From: Hydractinia symbiolongicarpus | Taxonomy: Eukaryota; Cnidaria; Hydrozoa; Anthoathecata; Hydractiniidae | Length of the DNA stretch: 60,000 nt | Reading direction: 5' to 3' | Assembly: GCF_029227915.1 (NCBI RefSeq) | Contig: NC_079882.1 | Span: 14,222,501-14,282,500 of the forward strand | Shown here: positions 24,870-36,489 of the stretch, in pieces | How positions within the stretch are numbered: position 1 is the first letter of the stretch | Layout: the number at the start of each line of letters is the position of its first letter | Program-made: the position numbers and the translations under genes | Notes under the pieces: generated by a model | Database searches by the model: none | What the model was told of the DNA's origin: nothing | What the model saw: only the letters and a program-made list of their open reading frames with translations

Positions 24870-25506
24870 GGTCAAGAAATTTTTATAGCAATTAGCAAGT
24901 CCCCAGGGCTTTTTTTTCACTTTTTGATAATGATTGACTTCTGATCTGTACCGTAAGTTATTAAAAATCGTGATCTATAATAAACGCATTCGTTTTTTAG
25001 CAAAACTTTTTAGAAAACACCACAAATGTTTTTGGTTTAAGAATTTAAGTATTTAATTTTTTAACTATTTCTCTGTGCGTTAATTTGGACTGAACGATTA
25101 TTTGTCCACCAAAAGTTTGCAGAATAAGCATTCTAACACTCAGAGATATTTGCCATAAACATATTTACAACAACAACATCAAGAACAGTGCACAGTACAC
25201 ACTGACCCGCAATGCAGCGTCTTTGAATTTGCTAGATTAAATATTCGAAAATTGCAACATGGATAACGGATAAAAATCTTTTTGAGTTTGATTTCTTTGT
25301 TATGTTTTCATTAAATAAGGCCAACAACATTAAACTACCCTGCGTGCGTTGACTGTTGACAGGTATCAATCAATAACAGTAAAAATGACATTATTGTTCT
25401 GTTCGCTAAACTAAGTTATATTAGAAAACAAAGAAAGGGTACAAGAAAAGTTTTACACATTTTTTTACCGGCAAGCATGTAAAGTCTATATTATAATACC
25501 GTATAC

Positions 25507-25569
<63 letters not shown>

Positions 25570-26404
25570 CAAGTAACGAGATAATAAAAGTACGGGCGAA
25601 CCCGTGGATTTTTTCCTTTTTCTTTTTTTGGTTGAGAAATCTAAAATATAAAAGACATGGTTTTATTGTAGTGTAAATTTCCTCAGCAGTTTTCAATGTT
25701 TCCGTTTTTTTCTCTTCACTTCTTTGAAAGGGGAAATTTTGAACGTCGTGATCGATTCCTATTTTGATTTGCAATTTTTGTGCCGAAAGGTCACTTCAGA
25801 GACAGTACGCAAAAAACATTTTCTTTGAAAAAAGTTAGTAGGTAAAAATTTTTTTTAATCTGGAGGTTATAACCGGAACTGGACAAATTAAGCTAGATCT
25901 AGAACAACCAGAATTTGGAAAACTTTTAAGACTAGAAAAATCGAGCCATTATGTAATAACAGAAGTAACAGAGTTTTCATGCTGGGTAGGTTTCAAAATA
26001 CGTGTTCTTTCAGAGTCAGATATATAGCTACCCCGACTCGTAAGTAAGACATACAACTTAACATCCTCCACAAAAAATATAAAGACAAAATCTATGGCAA
26101 TAAAAAAGGATAAAAAAAGTTAATCAAATCTAGACAAGACAATAGCACAATAAAAAAAACCAAAATACTCTGATGCAATGTTTTGCTCGACTCCATGTTG
26201 ATAATTATAATTTATGCGAATTTGAAAAACACACGGCGCTTACCCAATGATCGACTTAATATTGTCTCAAATTCGTTCAAATGAAAAGTAAAAGTTATTT
26301 AAATCTTAGCAAACAGTATTTTTCACCTACTATCACAAAGTTATTTTCTACTAAGACTTTTGCGATCAAAAAGGCATATAAACTTCATTACCTCTCATGC
26401 TGTA
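24870..26404. other. No gene recognised apart from the microsatellite
   Basis: AT-rich sequence with no conserved coding block on either strand. Confidence 0.35.
25507..25569 (+). repeat. (GTCT)n microsatellite
   Basis: About 15 uninterrupted tetranucleotide units. An open frame on the minus strand runs through it and is not a gene. Confidence 0.95.
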
Positions 26405-26406
26405 AT

Positions 26407-26560
26407 GTGGCGCGTTGGTTAGTGGTTATAGCGTTTGCTTCTTAATTAAATGGTCTGTGGTTTGGTCCACTGCGCGGACATGTTTAGAAAGTGCCTTAAC
26501 CACAGCTACGGGTTAACCCATGCCATGTCAGGAAATATGGGTAGGCAATGTTGGTGTATA
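26407..26560 (+). mobile_element. tRNA-derived SINE
   Basis: The head GTGGCGCGTTGGTTAGTGGT followed by TATAGCG and, 35 bp on, GTGGTTTGGTCCACTGCGC has the spacing of Pol III A and B boxes (TGGTTAGTGG and GGTTTGGTCC) and complementary ends GCGC...GCGC. The B box is degenerate (GGTTTGGTCC instead of GGTTCGANNCC), so it is a SINE or tRNA pseudogene and not a working tRNA. The tail contains GGGTTAACCC. The 3' limit is uncertain. Confidence 0.6.
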
Positions 26561-26564
26561 CCTA

Positions 26565-27450
26565 AAGGCGAGAATGCACGGTAAAATATTTCTTTTGAAA
26601 CATTTGAAATTTTTCTTTCTAAACTTTTTTGCCGCAATTTATCGTATTTTTAGAAACAATTTAAACGCAATAAAAGTTAATTTCACGTGTTGCAAAAGTT
26701 TACGAATTTTACCAACTGAACGGTTAAATTTTTCTTGTCTTCAAAGAAGAAATCAAAATAACCGAAGGCTGATTAATCAATCAAAATAACCGATTCAATA
26801 TCGCACCAATTCATTTTAAACAAAGATTTTTGTGCAATTCTAGTTTTGTGAGAAGGAAAATGTGCGAAGAAGGAACGCGAAAAAGGATAAGTTATTTTGA
26901 TAACTTTTTTTAACTTTTTGACATTTTTTTACTTAATGGTTTTACCCAGCAGAATCGTCTTTTCCGTTTTTTTCACGTTTTCTACTTGTTTAAAATTTTA
27001 ATTATTATTATACAAGCAGCTACCTTGTTTACTTATCTGAAGCCACAATTCTTTTTTAGAATACACACGTGCAATAGCAAAATAAAAATTTCAAATTTTT
27101 TGAGCGCTGAAAGCGCTAGTGTATAATAAGTTATTTCATTACTTTGACCAATAAGTTTGCTTAAAACGACACATTTTTCAGTTTAAGCGTACTTCTGTTT
27201 TCAGTTGTACCACTCCCTCGCACGACTGTAGAGCTAAGTACTCGTATTTTGCAATTGAAGTGCATTTTTTTTGCCTTAAATTTCCGTTTTTACTATCATG
27301 ATTTTTATCGTTTCGTCTGTTTTAAAATCCTAGGCACCCAAAAATGCTTCGAAAAACAGAATTTTTTTTTATGTATTGCTTATTATAGCATACGTATATA
27401 CTAAGACTTCTATGTTGTTACTTTTTTCTACTGCATGTTTTCAAATGAAC
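26565..27450. other. No gene recognised
   Basis: An 89-codon open frame (26,520-26,789) starting inside the SINE has no known motif. Otherwise AT-rich. Confidence 0.35.
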
Positions 27451-27452
27451 TA

Positions 27453-27921
27453 CCTTAAATGGATAAAATTGGCGAATGATAAATATTAAAAAATTTGGCG
27501 AGGATTTAATTTGGCGAATACAAAAAAATGTTTATTTTGGCGGGGATTTATTTTGGCGAATGACGCAAAGAAATGAATTTTTATGTTTTAAATTTTTTAT
27601 AAAAAATAAGAATAAACGTATATATAAACACAAGATTTGTTATACAGTTAAAAATTCTATTCTTCATCATCGTCAATAAGGAAAAGTTCGTTTTTTTAAG
27701 AATAAAACATTTTTCTTTTCTTAATTAAAAAAAACGTATTTTTTTTTTAATTTTGACGGGGATTTAATTTGGCGAATGGCAAATTATGTTAAATTTGGCG
27801 AGTATTTAATTTGGCGAATAGTCAGTTATCAAAATTTTGGCGGGTATTTATTTTGGCGAATTTCGCTGAAATTCACCAAATTCGCTAAATTTAATCCTCG
27901 CCAAAATTTATCCACTTAAGG
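27453..27921. mobile_element. Mariner-type MITE, TA target duplication, TTTGGCGA-rich
   Basis: Ends CCTTAAATGGATAAAATTGG and, reversed, CCTTAAGTGGATAAATTTTG match as TIRs and are flanked by TA on both sides (27,451-27,452 and 27,922-27,923). The inside repeats TTTGGCGAG/GGGATTTA-type words at least seven times, mainly near the two ends. No transposase. Confidence 0.75.
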
Positions 27922-28038
27922 TATTACGTTGTTTATTTGTGATTTTATTTTTCCAATGTATAATAAATATCCTTTCTGAATGTTTGACAAACAACGTTGC
28001 ATTGGTACTTTGAATTTATAAATTTTGACTTGAAACTG

Positions 28039-28212
28039 TTAATAATAGTACTTTATTCGGAGAAACTTTTGCGAGAGAAACTTTCGCGAGTCCAAAAACT
28101 CGTCGTCGTCAAAATCATAAAACAGATCAAACACATTTCCAGGCTCGTCTTCTTCCGGCTCCCACGCATCGTCGTCATCGCCTTTTTTGCCAGTAACTTG
28201 GTTTTGAGCCAT
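28039..28212 (-). CDS. Short acidic reading frame carried by the MITE
   Basis: 57 codons from an ATG at 28,212. The N-terminal half is strongly acidic (KKGDDDDAWEPEEDEPGN, then FDLFYDFDDDE) and the C-terminal part is encoded by the TIR itself, with the stop just outside the element. The same N-terminus, diverged and cut short by a frameshift, is present in the copy at 58,616-59,059. It could be a captured host exon. No family recognised and no proof of expression. Confidence 0.3.
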   Translation of the reverse strand: MAQNQVTGKKGDDDDAWEPEEDEPGNVFDLFYDFDDDEFLDSRKFLSQKFLRIKYYY

Positions 28213-28494
28213 ACATATACATTTGAAACATCATCGCTTTTGTTTATTTCTAAGTTTATTCCAATCTCGTTCCCAGCGCCAGTTGTCTTTTTTTTATCGG
28301 GAGGGCGAGCCAAGTGAGGGCGAGTGAAGAAATAACTTTTAAAATCAGCAAATTTCTTTTAAATTTTAGTGGATAAACTTTCGCGAATCTACAATTTAGA
28401 AAGTTTATACAGAATTAAACTTTCGCGAATGGCCATCTTTGAAAGTTTCGCGAGACAAAAAACGCGAAATTCGCGAAAGTTTCTCCGAATAAAG
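28051..28494. mobile_element. 444-bp MITE copy 1 (CTTTATTCGGAGAAACTTT ends)
   Basis: Left CTTTATTCGGAGAAACTTT and right AAAGTTTCTCCGAATAAAG are perfect 19-bp inverted repeats flanked by TA (28,049-28,050; 28,495-28,496). CGCGAAAGTTT words repeat inside. A second copy of the same length lies at 58,616-59,059. TA duplication suggests mobilisation by a Tc1/mariner/pogo transposase. Confidence 0.8.
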
Positions 28495-28499
28495 TATGT

Positions 28500-29205
28500 A
28501 TTCTTTATGTAACATAACTTTCAGTTTTTAGCAGACAATGTCTTTAAAGCACAAAATATATATAAAAAACTTAATTGCTAGCTTAATGTAAACTGGTCTC
28601 TCCGCTCTACTTTACATCAACCACTTTATTGAAAGAGGTGTGGTTATTTTGTGAATAAGGAAGTGCAGAAAAAGTTATTGGTTTTCCCTATATTTTTCTT
28701 CAATAAAATGGATTGTGCAATTGTTAACTTTTTATTGGTTAAAAAGCTCAAAAGTAAAAATACACGCCGGAAAAGTTCAACTCGAGTGAGTTCATCTTTT
28801 ATGAGAAAAGCTCTGGAGCATGTTTTTATGTGGAGTCAGCGGTCACTATACTTTATGCTTGTGGAGAAAGCTCTCGAGCTTTTTTCACTCGAGAGGAAAA
28901 TTCAGTCGTATGGAAACCTACATTTACATCGATGACGAAAATCTTACTTTTCGTAGCACATTTAAACAATTTTGCTTTTTTAGGTATTTAACACAACGTA
29001 CGGATCTGTTTTCCAAAGAAGTTTATTCCCAATCTGCTATTTAAATTAAAGATCTCTTGTACATCAAGAAAAAATAAAAAAATACTGTGATAAATTTTGT
29101 GTTTTCTAATTAGTATGTGTGTGGGTATTAAATTTCGTCGAATTTGTTTCACTTATTTACTTATTTAGTTTTTATGGTACTGTATGGGTTCCTAAATGGT
29201 GCAAT
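28500..29205. other. No gene recognised
   Basis: Open frames of 94 and 74 codons overlap here (28,651-28,935; 28,820-29,044) without recognisable motifs. CTCGAG occurs three times (28,781-28,892). Confidence 0.35.
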
Positions 29206-29208
29206 ATT

Positions 29209-29662
29209 TAGACTGAAGAAATTCAGAGTATTCATTCAGACGTCTGAATTTTTATTCAGACTTAAGAATATTCATTCAGAATTCAGAATATTCATTCAGA
29301 TTTCACAGTATCCATTCAGACTTCAGAGTATTCATAGTTCAGAGTATTCATTCAGACTTCAAGGCATTTATTTGGACTTCAGAGAATTCATTCAGACTTC
29401 AGAGTATTTATTCAGAGTTCAGAATATTCATCTAGACTTCAGAGTATTTATTCAGACTTCAGAATATTCATTCAGACTTAAGAGTATTCATTCAGACTTC
29501 TGAGAATTCATTCAGACTTCAGAGCATTCATTCAGAGTTCATAATATTCATTTAGACTTCAGAATATTAATTCAGACTTTAAAGTATTCATTCAGACTTC
29601 AGAGTATTTAATCAGAGCTCAGAATATTCATTTAGACTTCAGAGTATTCATTTAAACTTCAG
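29209..29662 (+). repeat. 20-bp minisatellite (TTCATTCAGACTTCAGAGTA)
   Basis: More than twenty tandem units of TTCATTCAGACTTCAGAGTA, variable at a few positions (GAATA, ATTTAG, AGTTCAG variants). Because 20 is not a multiple of 3, the 119-codon frame through it (29,144-29,503) cycles frames and is not a gene. Confidence 0.9.
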
Positions 29663-30039
29663 GCGTCTTTAAGCCGTACTATTGTTAGGGATATTCGCGA
29701 TGTGAGAAATAAAGTCGTCTGAGTGAGAGGGGACGGAAAATCAACGAAAATGGCTGCTTGGCTGGAGACTATTTCTGTGATAAGATTTGGATGTTATTTG
29801 GATACAGATTTTACTTGAAAGGTTAATGAAATACTCTAGGAAATAGACATCTGCGAAAATGTATGCAAGAGTCAACGTGATTTTGACTAGGCACAAAAAC
29901 ACGAAGCGCGTTCTGCTTCAAAAAGTTCATAAATGTAAGTGCACCCAAGCTATCCAACGATGATTGTTATTCAGAAAAAAAAACCGCTAAGAATTTGAAG
30001 GGAATATTGTTTCTCTTGACGAAGCTAATGAATATGCTG

Positions 30040-30830
30040 CAATTCGCAATACAATTTCTGACTACAAGGAAAATGCTGGAAAGTTTTACCAAAGGTTTTA
30101 AAAAGTATACCAGATGGAGTAATTTTCAAAAACGTTTTTAGAAAAAATTCAATTCTCCTTGGCTGTGAGGTAGCTAATCATGTGCTAGCTCATCTCACTG
30201 GATCAGTTGCGAAAGAATGTGTCGTAGAATTTTCTTCACCAACATACCCGATAAAGAGGCAAACATTATCAAATATTTGAGTTGATATGTGTTTTCAACT
30301 CTTTATAGAAGAAGACAGATGTTTTGAAACAACTCCAGTATTCATGGTCTTCAAACTTCCTATTGGCTGGAAAACAATCAGTTGACGAAAATTGCGACAG
30401 TGATGTTTTAATCAAAGCGAAAGATCGTGGTGATCTCTGGAGTGTTACCAAGGAGGTTTATAGCATCTTCACTAAAGTGGAAAGTTCTTTCCGGCCTTTT
30501 ACCGCCAACCTGGGTAGGCAAGTTAATTGCATAAAAATCGTTGCGAAACTTTTAAAAGATCCCAGTCTTTTATGTATTTTCGAAAAGTTAAAAAAGAAGC
30601 AGCTATAAATTTTTTGGAGCACTTTATCACACTTTACATATATTTCTGTAATTAAAGACGAATTGGATATACATAAAATTACCTCTAGAAGAAGAAAAAA
30701 AAAAGTTGTTCCGTACCGAGATGAAAGAATCATCTACTTTACTGGAAAAAAGATCATTGGTATACAAAAAAATCCTAAATTGAACGGTTATAATTATAGC
30801 CACAAAAACTTTCAACACGTATAAAAGAAA
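30040..30830 (+). pseudogene. Broken transposon-type gene fragment
   Basis: Plus-strand pieces in shifting frames: HVLAHLTGSVAKECVVEF (about 30,178-30,231), then a frame at 30,324-30,608 with KAKDRGDLWSVTKEVYSIFT and IVAKLLKDPSLL. These resemble the C-terminal part of multicopy cnidarian transposase-like proteins (possibly THAP/P-type), but I cannot name the family with confidence. Frameshifts and stops between pieces mark it as dead. Confidence 0.4.
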
Positions 30831-30834
30831 GTAA

Positions 30835-31760
30835 ACAGGAAATTATTGTGGATGAGTAAGTATGATATTTGTATGATATACAGCTTTTTAATTTTCGTCA
30901 ATTCGTGCTTATACTTGAGCGTAAAATACTATAATCGAAGAAATTGCGAAAGAAAGTTTTGCGAATTTTGGTCTTTTTACGCGAAATATGGCCCGCATTT
31001 TTTTTAAATGACGATTTGGGAATCGTCATTAAAATGACGATTCACAAAAGTTTCTTTCGCGAAATTTTTCCAATTTTTTCATTCCTGAAAGTTTTTTAAA
31101 TCTTCTCCATAAAATACATCAAAAAACGAAATAATGTTTTATTTTCATGGAAAAAATACAATACTAATTCGCGAAATTTTATCTCGCAATTTTTTTTTAC
31201 GATGAGCAACGTGAAGTTATCTTTGAAGGTTACAAATTATAGTGGATGAAAAATTTTATTTTTAGGTTTTTTAGCACAATTCTTGAAAGTAATCCACCCG
31301 AGGTCACATGTTATGAGTGTTATGATTTTCACAAAAAATTTTCGAAATACTAAAAGTAGGTTTCGCGAGTTTTGTGTATTTTGGCTGTGACTTGGCAAAA
31401 ATTAATTCCAGCGAAAATAAATCCAATTTTTTTTTTCAAAATAATAGCCTTACACATACATACCTTAATACTTGATAAAAATCAAAGAATATACCAAATC
31501 AATGTTTTTTTGTTCAAATGTTTGGCTATAAAAATAACCGTTTTTTAGTCGGAAGAATCCTATTTAGTTTCTTTTTTTTGGCGGCAGGACACAGTCTCAA
31601 CGTCTATTGTAGCGATCATAGGACAGTACTTAACTGTAAAGAACTCACTAAAGAACACATTAAATAGGGTGATATGTTTTACTGAATGTCATGAGTGGAA
31701 GAAAATGTGATTATGAGTAGTAGTTCGGTTTTTCACGGTCAAGTCTCTTAAAAAGTGGGG
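30835..31760. other. No gene; TTTCGCGAA-type repeat words
   Basis: Contains GCGAAAG/CTTTCGC words like those in the 444-bp MITE and an inverted pair AATGACGATT...AATCGTCATT (31,008-31,045), probably decayed MITE sequence. Confidence 0.35.
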
Positions 31761-31848
31761 AATTTCATTTCATGAAATCTCCGCTGAGCTATTACTGGAT
31801 ATCCCCTATCTCGCAATAAGTCTATAGGTCATAGCCTCAACCACCTCT
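31761..31848 (+). repeat. DIRS left inverted terminal repeat
   Basis: Contains AATCTCCGCTGAGCT, TCTCGCAATAAGTCTATAGG and TCATAGCCTCAACC; matches the right end in reverse complement except for an 8-bp insertion (ATTACTGG) and a few substitutions. Confidence 0.85.
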
Positions 31849-32120
31849 TATTCCGATCTCGCTAAAAAGGTCTAAGACGTGCAAACAAACAAGTGAGTAT
31901 TTTAAAAATAAGAATCTGGGCCTATCACCCAACGATTTATTAAAATAATAGTACAAAAAATGTTAATAAGTGTTTCTCCTTCAGTGTGATAGTGTTTTGA
32001 TAAGAGTTTATTTTCGTGTTTATGAATTTCTTTCTAAAGTTAGTGATACCACCAACACACACAAACCACTAAACAGTGTGTATCGAACGAGCTCCTACAA
32101 GAGGAGACACTAAATAAGCC

Positions 32121-33160
32121 ATGTTTTCTCGTCTTTCTCGTAGAATGACGGAGACCGAATCGCATGCAGAAGTCGATACAGTCAATACAGAAGCCACCCA
32201 ACAGAATGTGCCTACAAACGAGCTCCCACAAGAGAAGACAGTAAATGAACTCTCAACAGACACAGAAGAGAACTGTGAGCCACTCTCAAAAAGGCAAGAA
32301 TTGAGTTAGATGTTGTGCCACAAAATAGTTGGCAAATTCAGCAAGACTTGGCTGACTATGCAAATAAATACATGGATATTTTTCAACCAAATGTAGCCCT
32401 CGAGGAAGGGATTTTATTTGACAAACGAATACCAGGAAATGTTCAGAACGAAAAGTTGCTTGATGTGCACTTAAAAGAACTTCTTCTCGAGCAAGATAAG
32501 AAGGTAACGCTTAATCAAGACCGCATGGTCACAAGCATCCAACAGCGAATAAGCTTTACTATGGGGCCACTGTGCCGACTTTGGTCACTCATGGAGGGAG
32601 AGAAGACTTCCTTATCGAGCTCGCCAGACGTCGACCAAAATCAACTTGAAAGTATTAACATGATGTTTCAATTATTTGATCAAACTATCCTACTTCTAGG
32701 ACAGGCATACAATTCTTGCTCTTATTTGAGAAGGTTTAATGTGTTGATGTCTTTCATACCAGATAAAAAGAAAGTAGAGAGTATGTTAAAGGAAATGTCA
32801 TCAAGTTTTGTGCCCTCTGAGAAAACTTAACCAGCTTTGTTTGTTCCTAAACATGAAGACATGGTGTCAAAATTTCTTTCCTCAAAGAACAAATCGAAAG
32901 AACTATTTACTTCATTCAAAAAGAATAGTAGCAGGGGATCACATAGACAGGAGACCCAGCGTAATTTTTCTGACCACCGGGAAATCGAAATAGTTGAGAT
33001 GGGAAAAATTACAGTTGTTCTCAAACGATTTTTCTGCGGCCAAAATCTGGCCGCGCTTTTTGAATGGCTAATTCTATTGTTCTCTGCTCACTTGATTATT
33101 ATCCGGGAAAGCCCTTTTTTTCCCGAATATCCCAGCGAGTGGTTTCACTCACCCTAACAA
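32121..33160 (+). pseudogene. Gag-like region of the DIRS element, broken
   Basis: Three blocks in different frames: 32,121-32,309 (Thr/Glu-rich N-terminus ending at TAG), 32,315-32,830 (helical, 171 codons) and 32,837-33,157. The second and third are separated by a stop and shift. It occupies the place of the structural Gag-like protein before the reverse transcriptase. No zinc knuckle visible. Confidence 0.55.
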
Positions 33161-33378
33161 ACATTAGTATCTACAAAGTTTTTACCAGAGTCAGATTTGG
33201 CCAAGCTTGGTAAACAACTCACAGATAAATTAAAATGGCCTCCGAAGCGATTAGTCACATTGTTCAACTTAACGCGGGGTTTCCGCTGAGTCATTCGTTC
33301 GCGTCTAAGCTTTTGTTTGAGAGAAACTCATTTTATCAACTCGAAAATGAAAGCTTAGTTAACTAGGCTAGGGATCAC

Positions 33379-35390
33379 ATGCTGCCAGGCGACCCTTTTC
33401 AAGAGGCCCTCTATTTCAGACCAGAGGTAGGGGGCGAGGTTTCTTCACTGCAGCTGGTCAAAACTACAACAACCGTGGATCTAACCGGGGAGGCAACAGA
33501 GGAAGCAAGAGTATGTTTCAATTCAATATTAGAGGTGCCTTTTCTCAGCTTATCAGAGATTTTGGACATAAGGGACTTCCCAAATGTACATCCTTTGATT
33601 AAAAATTATTTCCAATGCGTATTCCCAGCCTGCCTCCTTCAGGAAGGACTCAATACTTTGTGGAGAATTGGAAAAAGCTGACAAACGATCAAACAATGTT
33701 AAAGATCGTACAGGGATACGAGATACCATTTCTTTGGTATCTTGTATCCCTGTTTCCACCCCTTATTCCTATTCGTCAAGAGGAGAAATCCCTTGTGTAC
33801 AAGGAGGTTCAAAGTATGCTGAGAAAAGGTGCCTTCAAAAGGGCAACTCATGTACGGGGGGAATTTATCAGTACAATTTTTCTTGTGGACAAAAAAGACG
33901 GTGGTCATCGGCCAGTAATAAACTTAAAGAAACTGAACCAAAGCATTCCTTATGTTCATTTCAAAATGGAGGGATTACATCTCTTAAAGGAAATGCTTTG
34001 TCCAGGGGATTTTATGTGCAAACTGGAATTTTGCAGTCCCATTGTCAAAAAATTCAAGGAAGTTTGTTCGGTTTCTTTGGGAAGGACAGCTCTACGAATT
34101 TCTGTGCCTATGTTTCGGGCTCTCAAAAGCCCCGTGGATTTTCACAAAACTCCTAAAGATCCCAATCTCCCTTCTAAGAAAACCGAGAGTAAAAATAATA
34201 GTTTATTTGGACGATATGATTATTATTTCCAGTACAAAGGAAGAGTTGTTTATGGCCAGGCATACTCTGATTTTTCTCTTTCAGAATTTAGGGTTTCTAA
34301 TCAATAGCAACAAGTTTTCAAACCAACCCAATGCCTCGATTTTTTGGGGTGAAAATAAATTCTCTGGCAATGACAGTAAAATCGCCAATGGCAAAAGTTA
34401 CAAAATTGAAAGTACAATGTCAGAAATTGTTAAAACAGGAGTGGGTCACAATAAGAGAGCTGTCCAAACTCATAGGAAAACTTTCCTCATCAGCAGTAGT
34501 ATTATTTCCAGCCCTCTTACAATACAGGTTCCTTCAACAAGAACAGATAAAAGGGTTGTTGACCAAACACAACTTCGATGCTCAGATAACTTTGTCAAAT
34601 CTAGAATTGTACAATGGCAAATCCCTATTAACACCAAACCCACTAGTAATTCAGAAAATAAGCTCAGATGCCTCCAACATGGGGTGGGGAGCATTTTGCC
34701 AGGGACAAAAACGGGTAACCCATCGGACTCAAAAGGATAGGGATCTTCACATCAGCATACTGTAGTTGAAGGCTATCATCCTTGCTTTAAGAATCTTTAC
34801 ATATATGAAAAAGAAAGGGGTAGCAGTCCATGTAGAGATGGACAATATGACAGCCCTATCATATTTAGTAAAAATGGGGGGAACCAAGAACGAGACTCTG
34901 GTAAAAATAGCAAAAGAAATTTGGCAATATATAATGAAGAAAGAGATCACGATTACTGCAAGTTACATACCAGGCTACCTGGATGTAGAAGCAGACCGGG
35001 AGTCCAGGCACAATCTCTCAGACTCCAGCGAATGGAAACTGCTACCAACAGTATTCCAAAAGGTATGCCAATATGGGGAACACCGGACATAGATTTATTT
35101 GCCTCAAGTGTGTCGCATCAACTTCAGAGCTACTTGTCCTGGAAACTAGATCCATTCAGCAAGGGGAGGGATGCTTTTCAGATCAAGTGGAAACACCATT
35201 ACGCATACGCTTTCCCCCCTTGTGCCCTCATAGGCAGGTTTCTCAAAAATGTCCAAGTAGAACAGGTAGACATGATTCTAATAAATCCAGCTTGGCAAAC
35301 ACTAGCATGGTTTCCAACAGTCCTAGAAATGTCAGTAAGGCACCCTGTGAAGAATAGAACTGTTAAAGAACCCGAGGGGAGAGTGTCATC
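33379..35390 (+). pseudogene. Reverse transcriptase-RNase H of the DIRS element, broken
   Basis: Blocks in alternating frames. The first RT part (33,690-34,000) holds the conserved basic block VDKKDGGHRPVINLKKLN. The 34,042 frame holds FGLSKAPWIFTK and the catalytic YLDDMIII (tyrosine codon near 34,204). FFGVKINS follows at 34,340. The RNase H acid is in SSDASNMGWGAF (aspartate near 34,667), then VEMDNMTALSYLVK and YIPGYLDVEADRESR (34,800-35,010). The tail has PDIDLFASSVSHQL and YAFPPCALI, typical of YR retroelement RNase H tails. At least three frameshifts. Confidence 0.85.
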
Positions 35391-35529
35391 CACTATTAGT
35401 AAACAACAACCTCAAATTACTGTCATGGAACATTTCAGGAAAAGTTTGGAGACAGAAAAAATATCAGAAAAGGCTGTCACTCTTATCACGGCTGCCAGAA
35501 GGACAGGAACTGTTAACTATTACAACTCG

Positions 35530-36390
35530 TCGTGACGAAAATGGCATAACTGGTGTGGTGAAAAACAAGTTTGTCCCACTAGATGTCCTATAGAATATAT
35601 ATTGGATTTTTTGGCACATCTTTTTGAGGAAGGGTTACAGTATAGCACCATAGGGTCACATAGGTCTGTGATATCGGCCTTTCATGAACCTTTTGATGGG
35701 AAACCCATCGGCGAACACCCTAGAGTTTCATCTGTCATGGCAGGTGTCTTTAATAAAAGACCTCCGAAAACAAAATCTCTTTTCATTTGGGATCTTGAAC
35801 AGATTCTCAAATATTTAAGGAATATGCCAGACAACGTCTGTTTATCAGACAAGAAGCTATGTTTAAAAGTGGCAATGCCACTGACTTTAACAGCTGCTAG
35901 TAGGGTTTCTGAAATAACTTTTTTGAGCACTGATACTCTCATAAAATATGAAGACTTTTATATATTCCAATTCAAGCAACTAACTAAGGTTTGCCGCCCA
36001 GGAAAGAAAAGACCGCCACTGAAATTTTACAGGTTTAGGAATGATGAAAAACTGTGTGTATGTGTCACCATGGAGGACTACTTAAGTAGAAGAGAAAAGT
36101 GGAAAGTCACCGATTCTCAACTTCTTGTAAGCTATATAAGGCCACATAAACGAGTCTCCACTTCAACAATCTCGGGATGGCTAAGACAAATGCTTCGGCT
36201 CGGGAACATTGATGTGGACAAATTTAAGGCTCATTCCACAAGATCCGCAGCGACCTCCAAAACCAAAACAATCGGCATCTCTCTATCCGATATTCTCAAG
36301 TAGACACATTGGTCTTGCGAATCGACATTCTAAAGGTTCTATCATAAGCAGGTAGAGGACTCGAGTCTTGCGTTTTAAAAAGCACTGCTC
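35530..36390 (+). pseudogene. Tyrosine recombinase of the DIRS element, broken
   Basis: A 233-codon frame (35,602-36,303) covers the SAM-like N-terminus (YSTIGSHRSVISAFH) and the catalytic domain with the first arginine in AASRVSEITFL (about 35,902) and the H-x-x-R box HSTRSAATSK (about 36,230). A TAG at 36,301-36,303 and another in-frame stop some 33 bases later precede the region where the nucleophilic tyrosine is encoded (near 36,342), so the enzyme lacks its active tyrosine as written. In intact elements this enzyme integrates the circular cDNA. Confidence 0.85.
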
Positions 36391-36407
36391 TCTGGTGGAC
36401 TTTGAAG

Positions 36408-36489
36408 AGAGGTAGTTGAGGCTATGACCTCTAGATTTATTGCGAGATGGGGGATATCTAGCTCAGCGGAGATTTTATGAAATGAAATT
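36408..36489 (-). repeat. DIRS right inverted terminal repeat
   Basis: Reverse complement of the left terminus (GAGGTAGTTGAGGCTATGAC, ATTGCGAGATGGGGGATATC, AGCTCAGCGGAGATTTTATG). Confidence 0.85.

Larger units (their letters stand above)
31761..36489 (+). mobile_element. Decayed DIRS-type tyrosine-recombinase retrotransposon
   Basis: About 4.7 kb bounded by inverted terminal repeats of roughly 80 bp (31,761-31,848 and 36,408-36,489). Gene order Gag-like, reverse transcriptase, RNase H, tyrosine recombinase, all plus strand. Inverted rather than split direct termini point to DIRS over Ngaro; no adenine methyltransferase domain was found, which is more Ngaro-like, so the clade is provisional. 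Multiple frameshifts and stops make it non-functional. No target duplication is expected, since YR elements integrate by recombination. Confidence 0.85.

Noticed and set aside
25421-25774. 117-codon minus-strand frame with a DRQT repeat
   Set aside because: Created by the (GTCT)n microsatellite.
29209-29662. CRISPR-like regular repeats
   Set aside because: Units are directly adjacent with no unique spacers, and the genome is eukaryotic; it is a minisatellite.
32040-32263. Cys-rich minus-strand frames
   Set aside because: Shadows of the DIRS Gag-like region.
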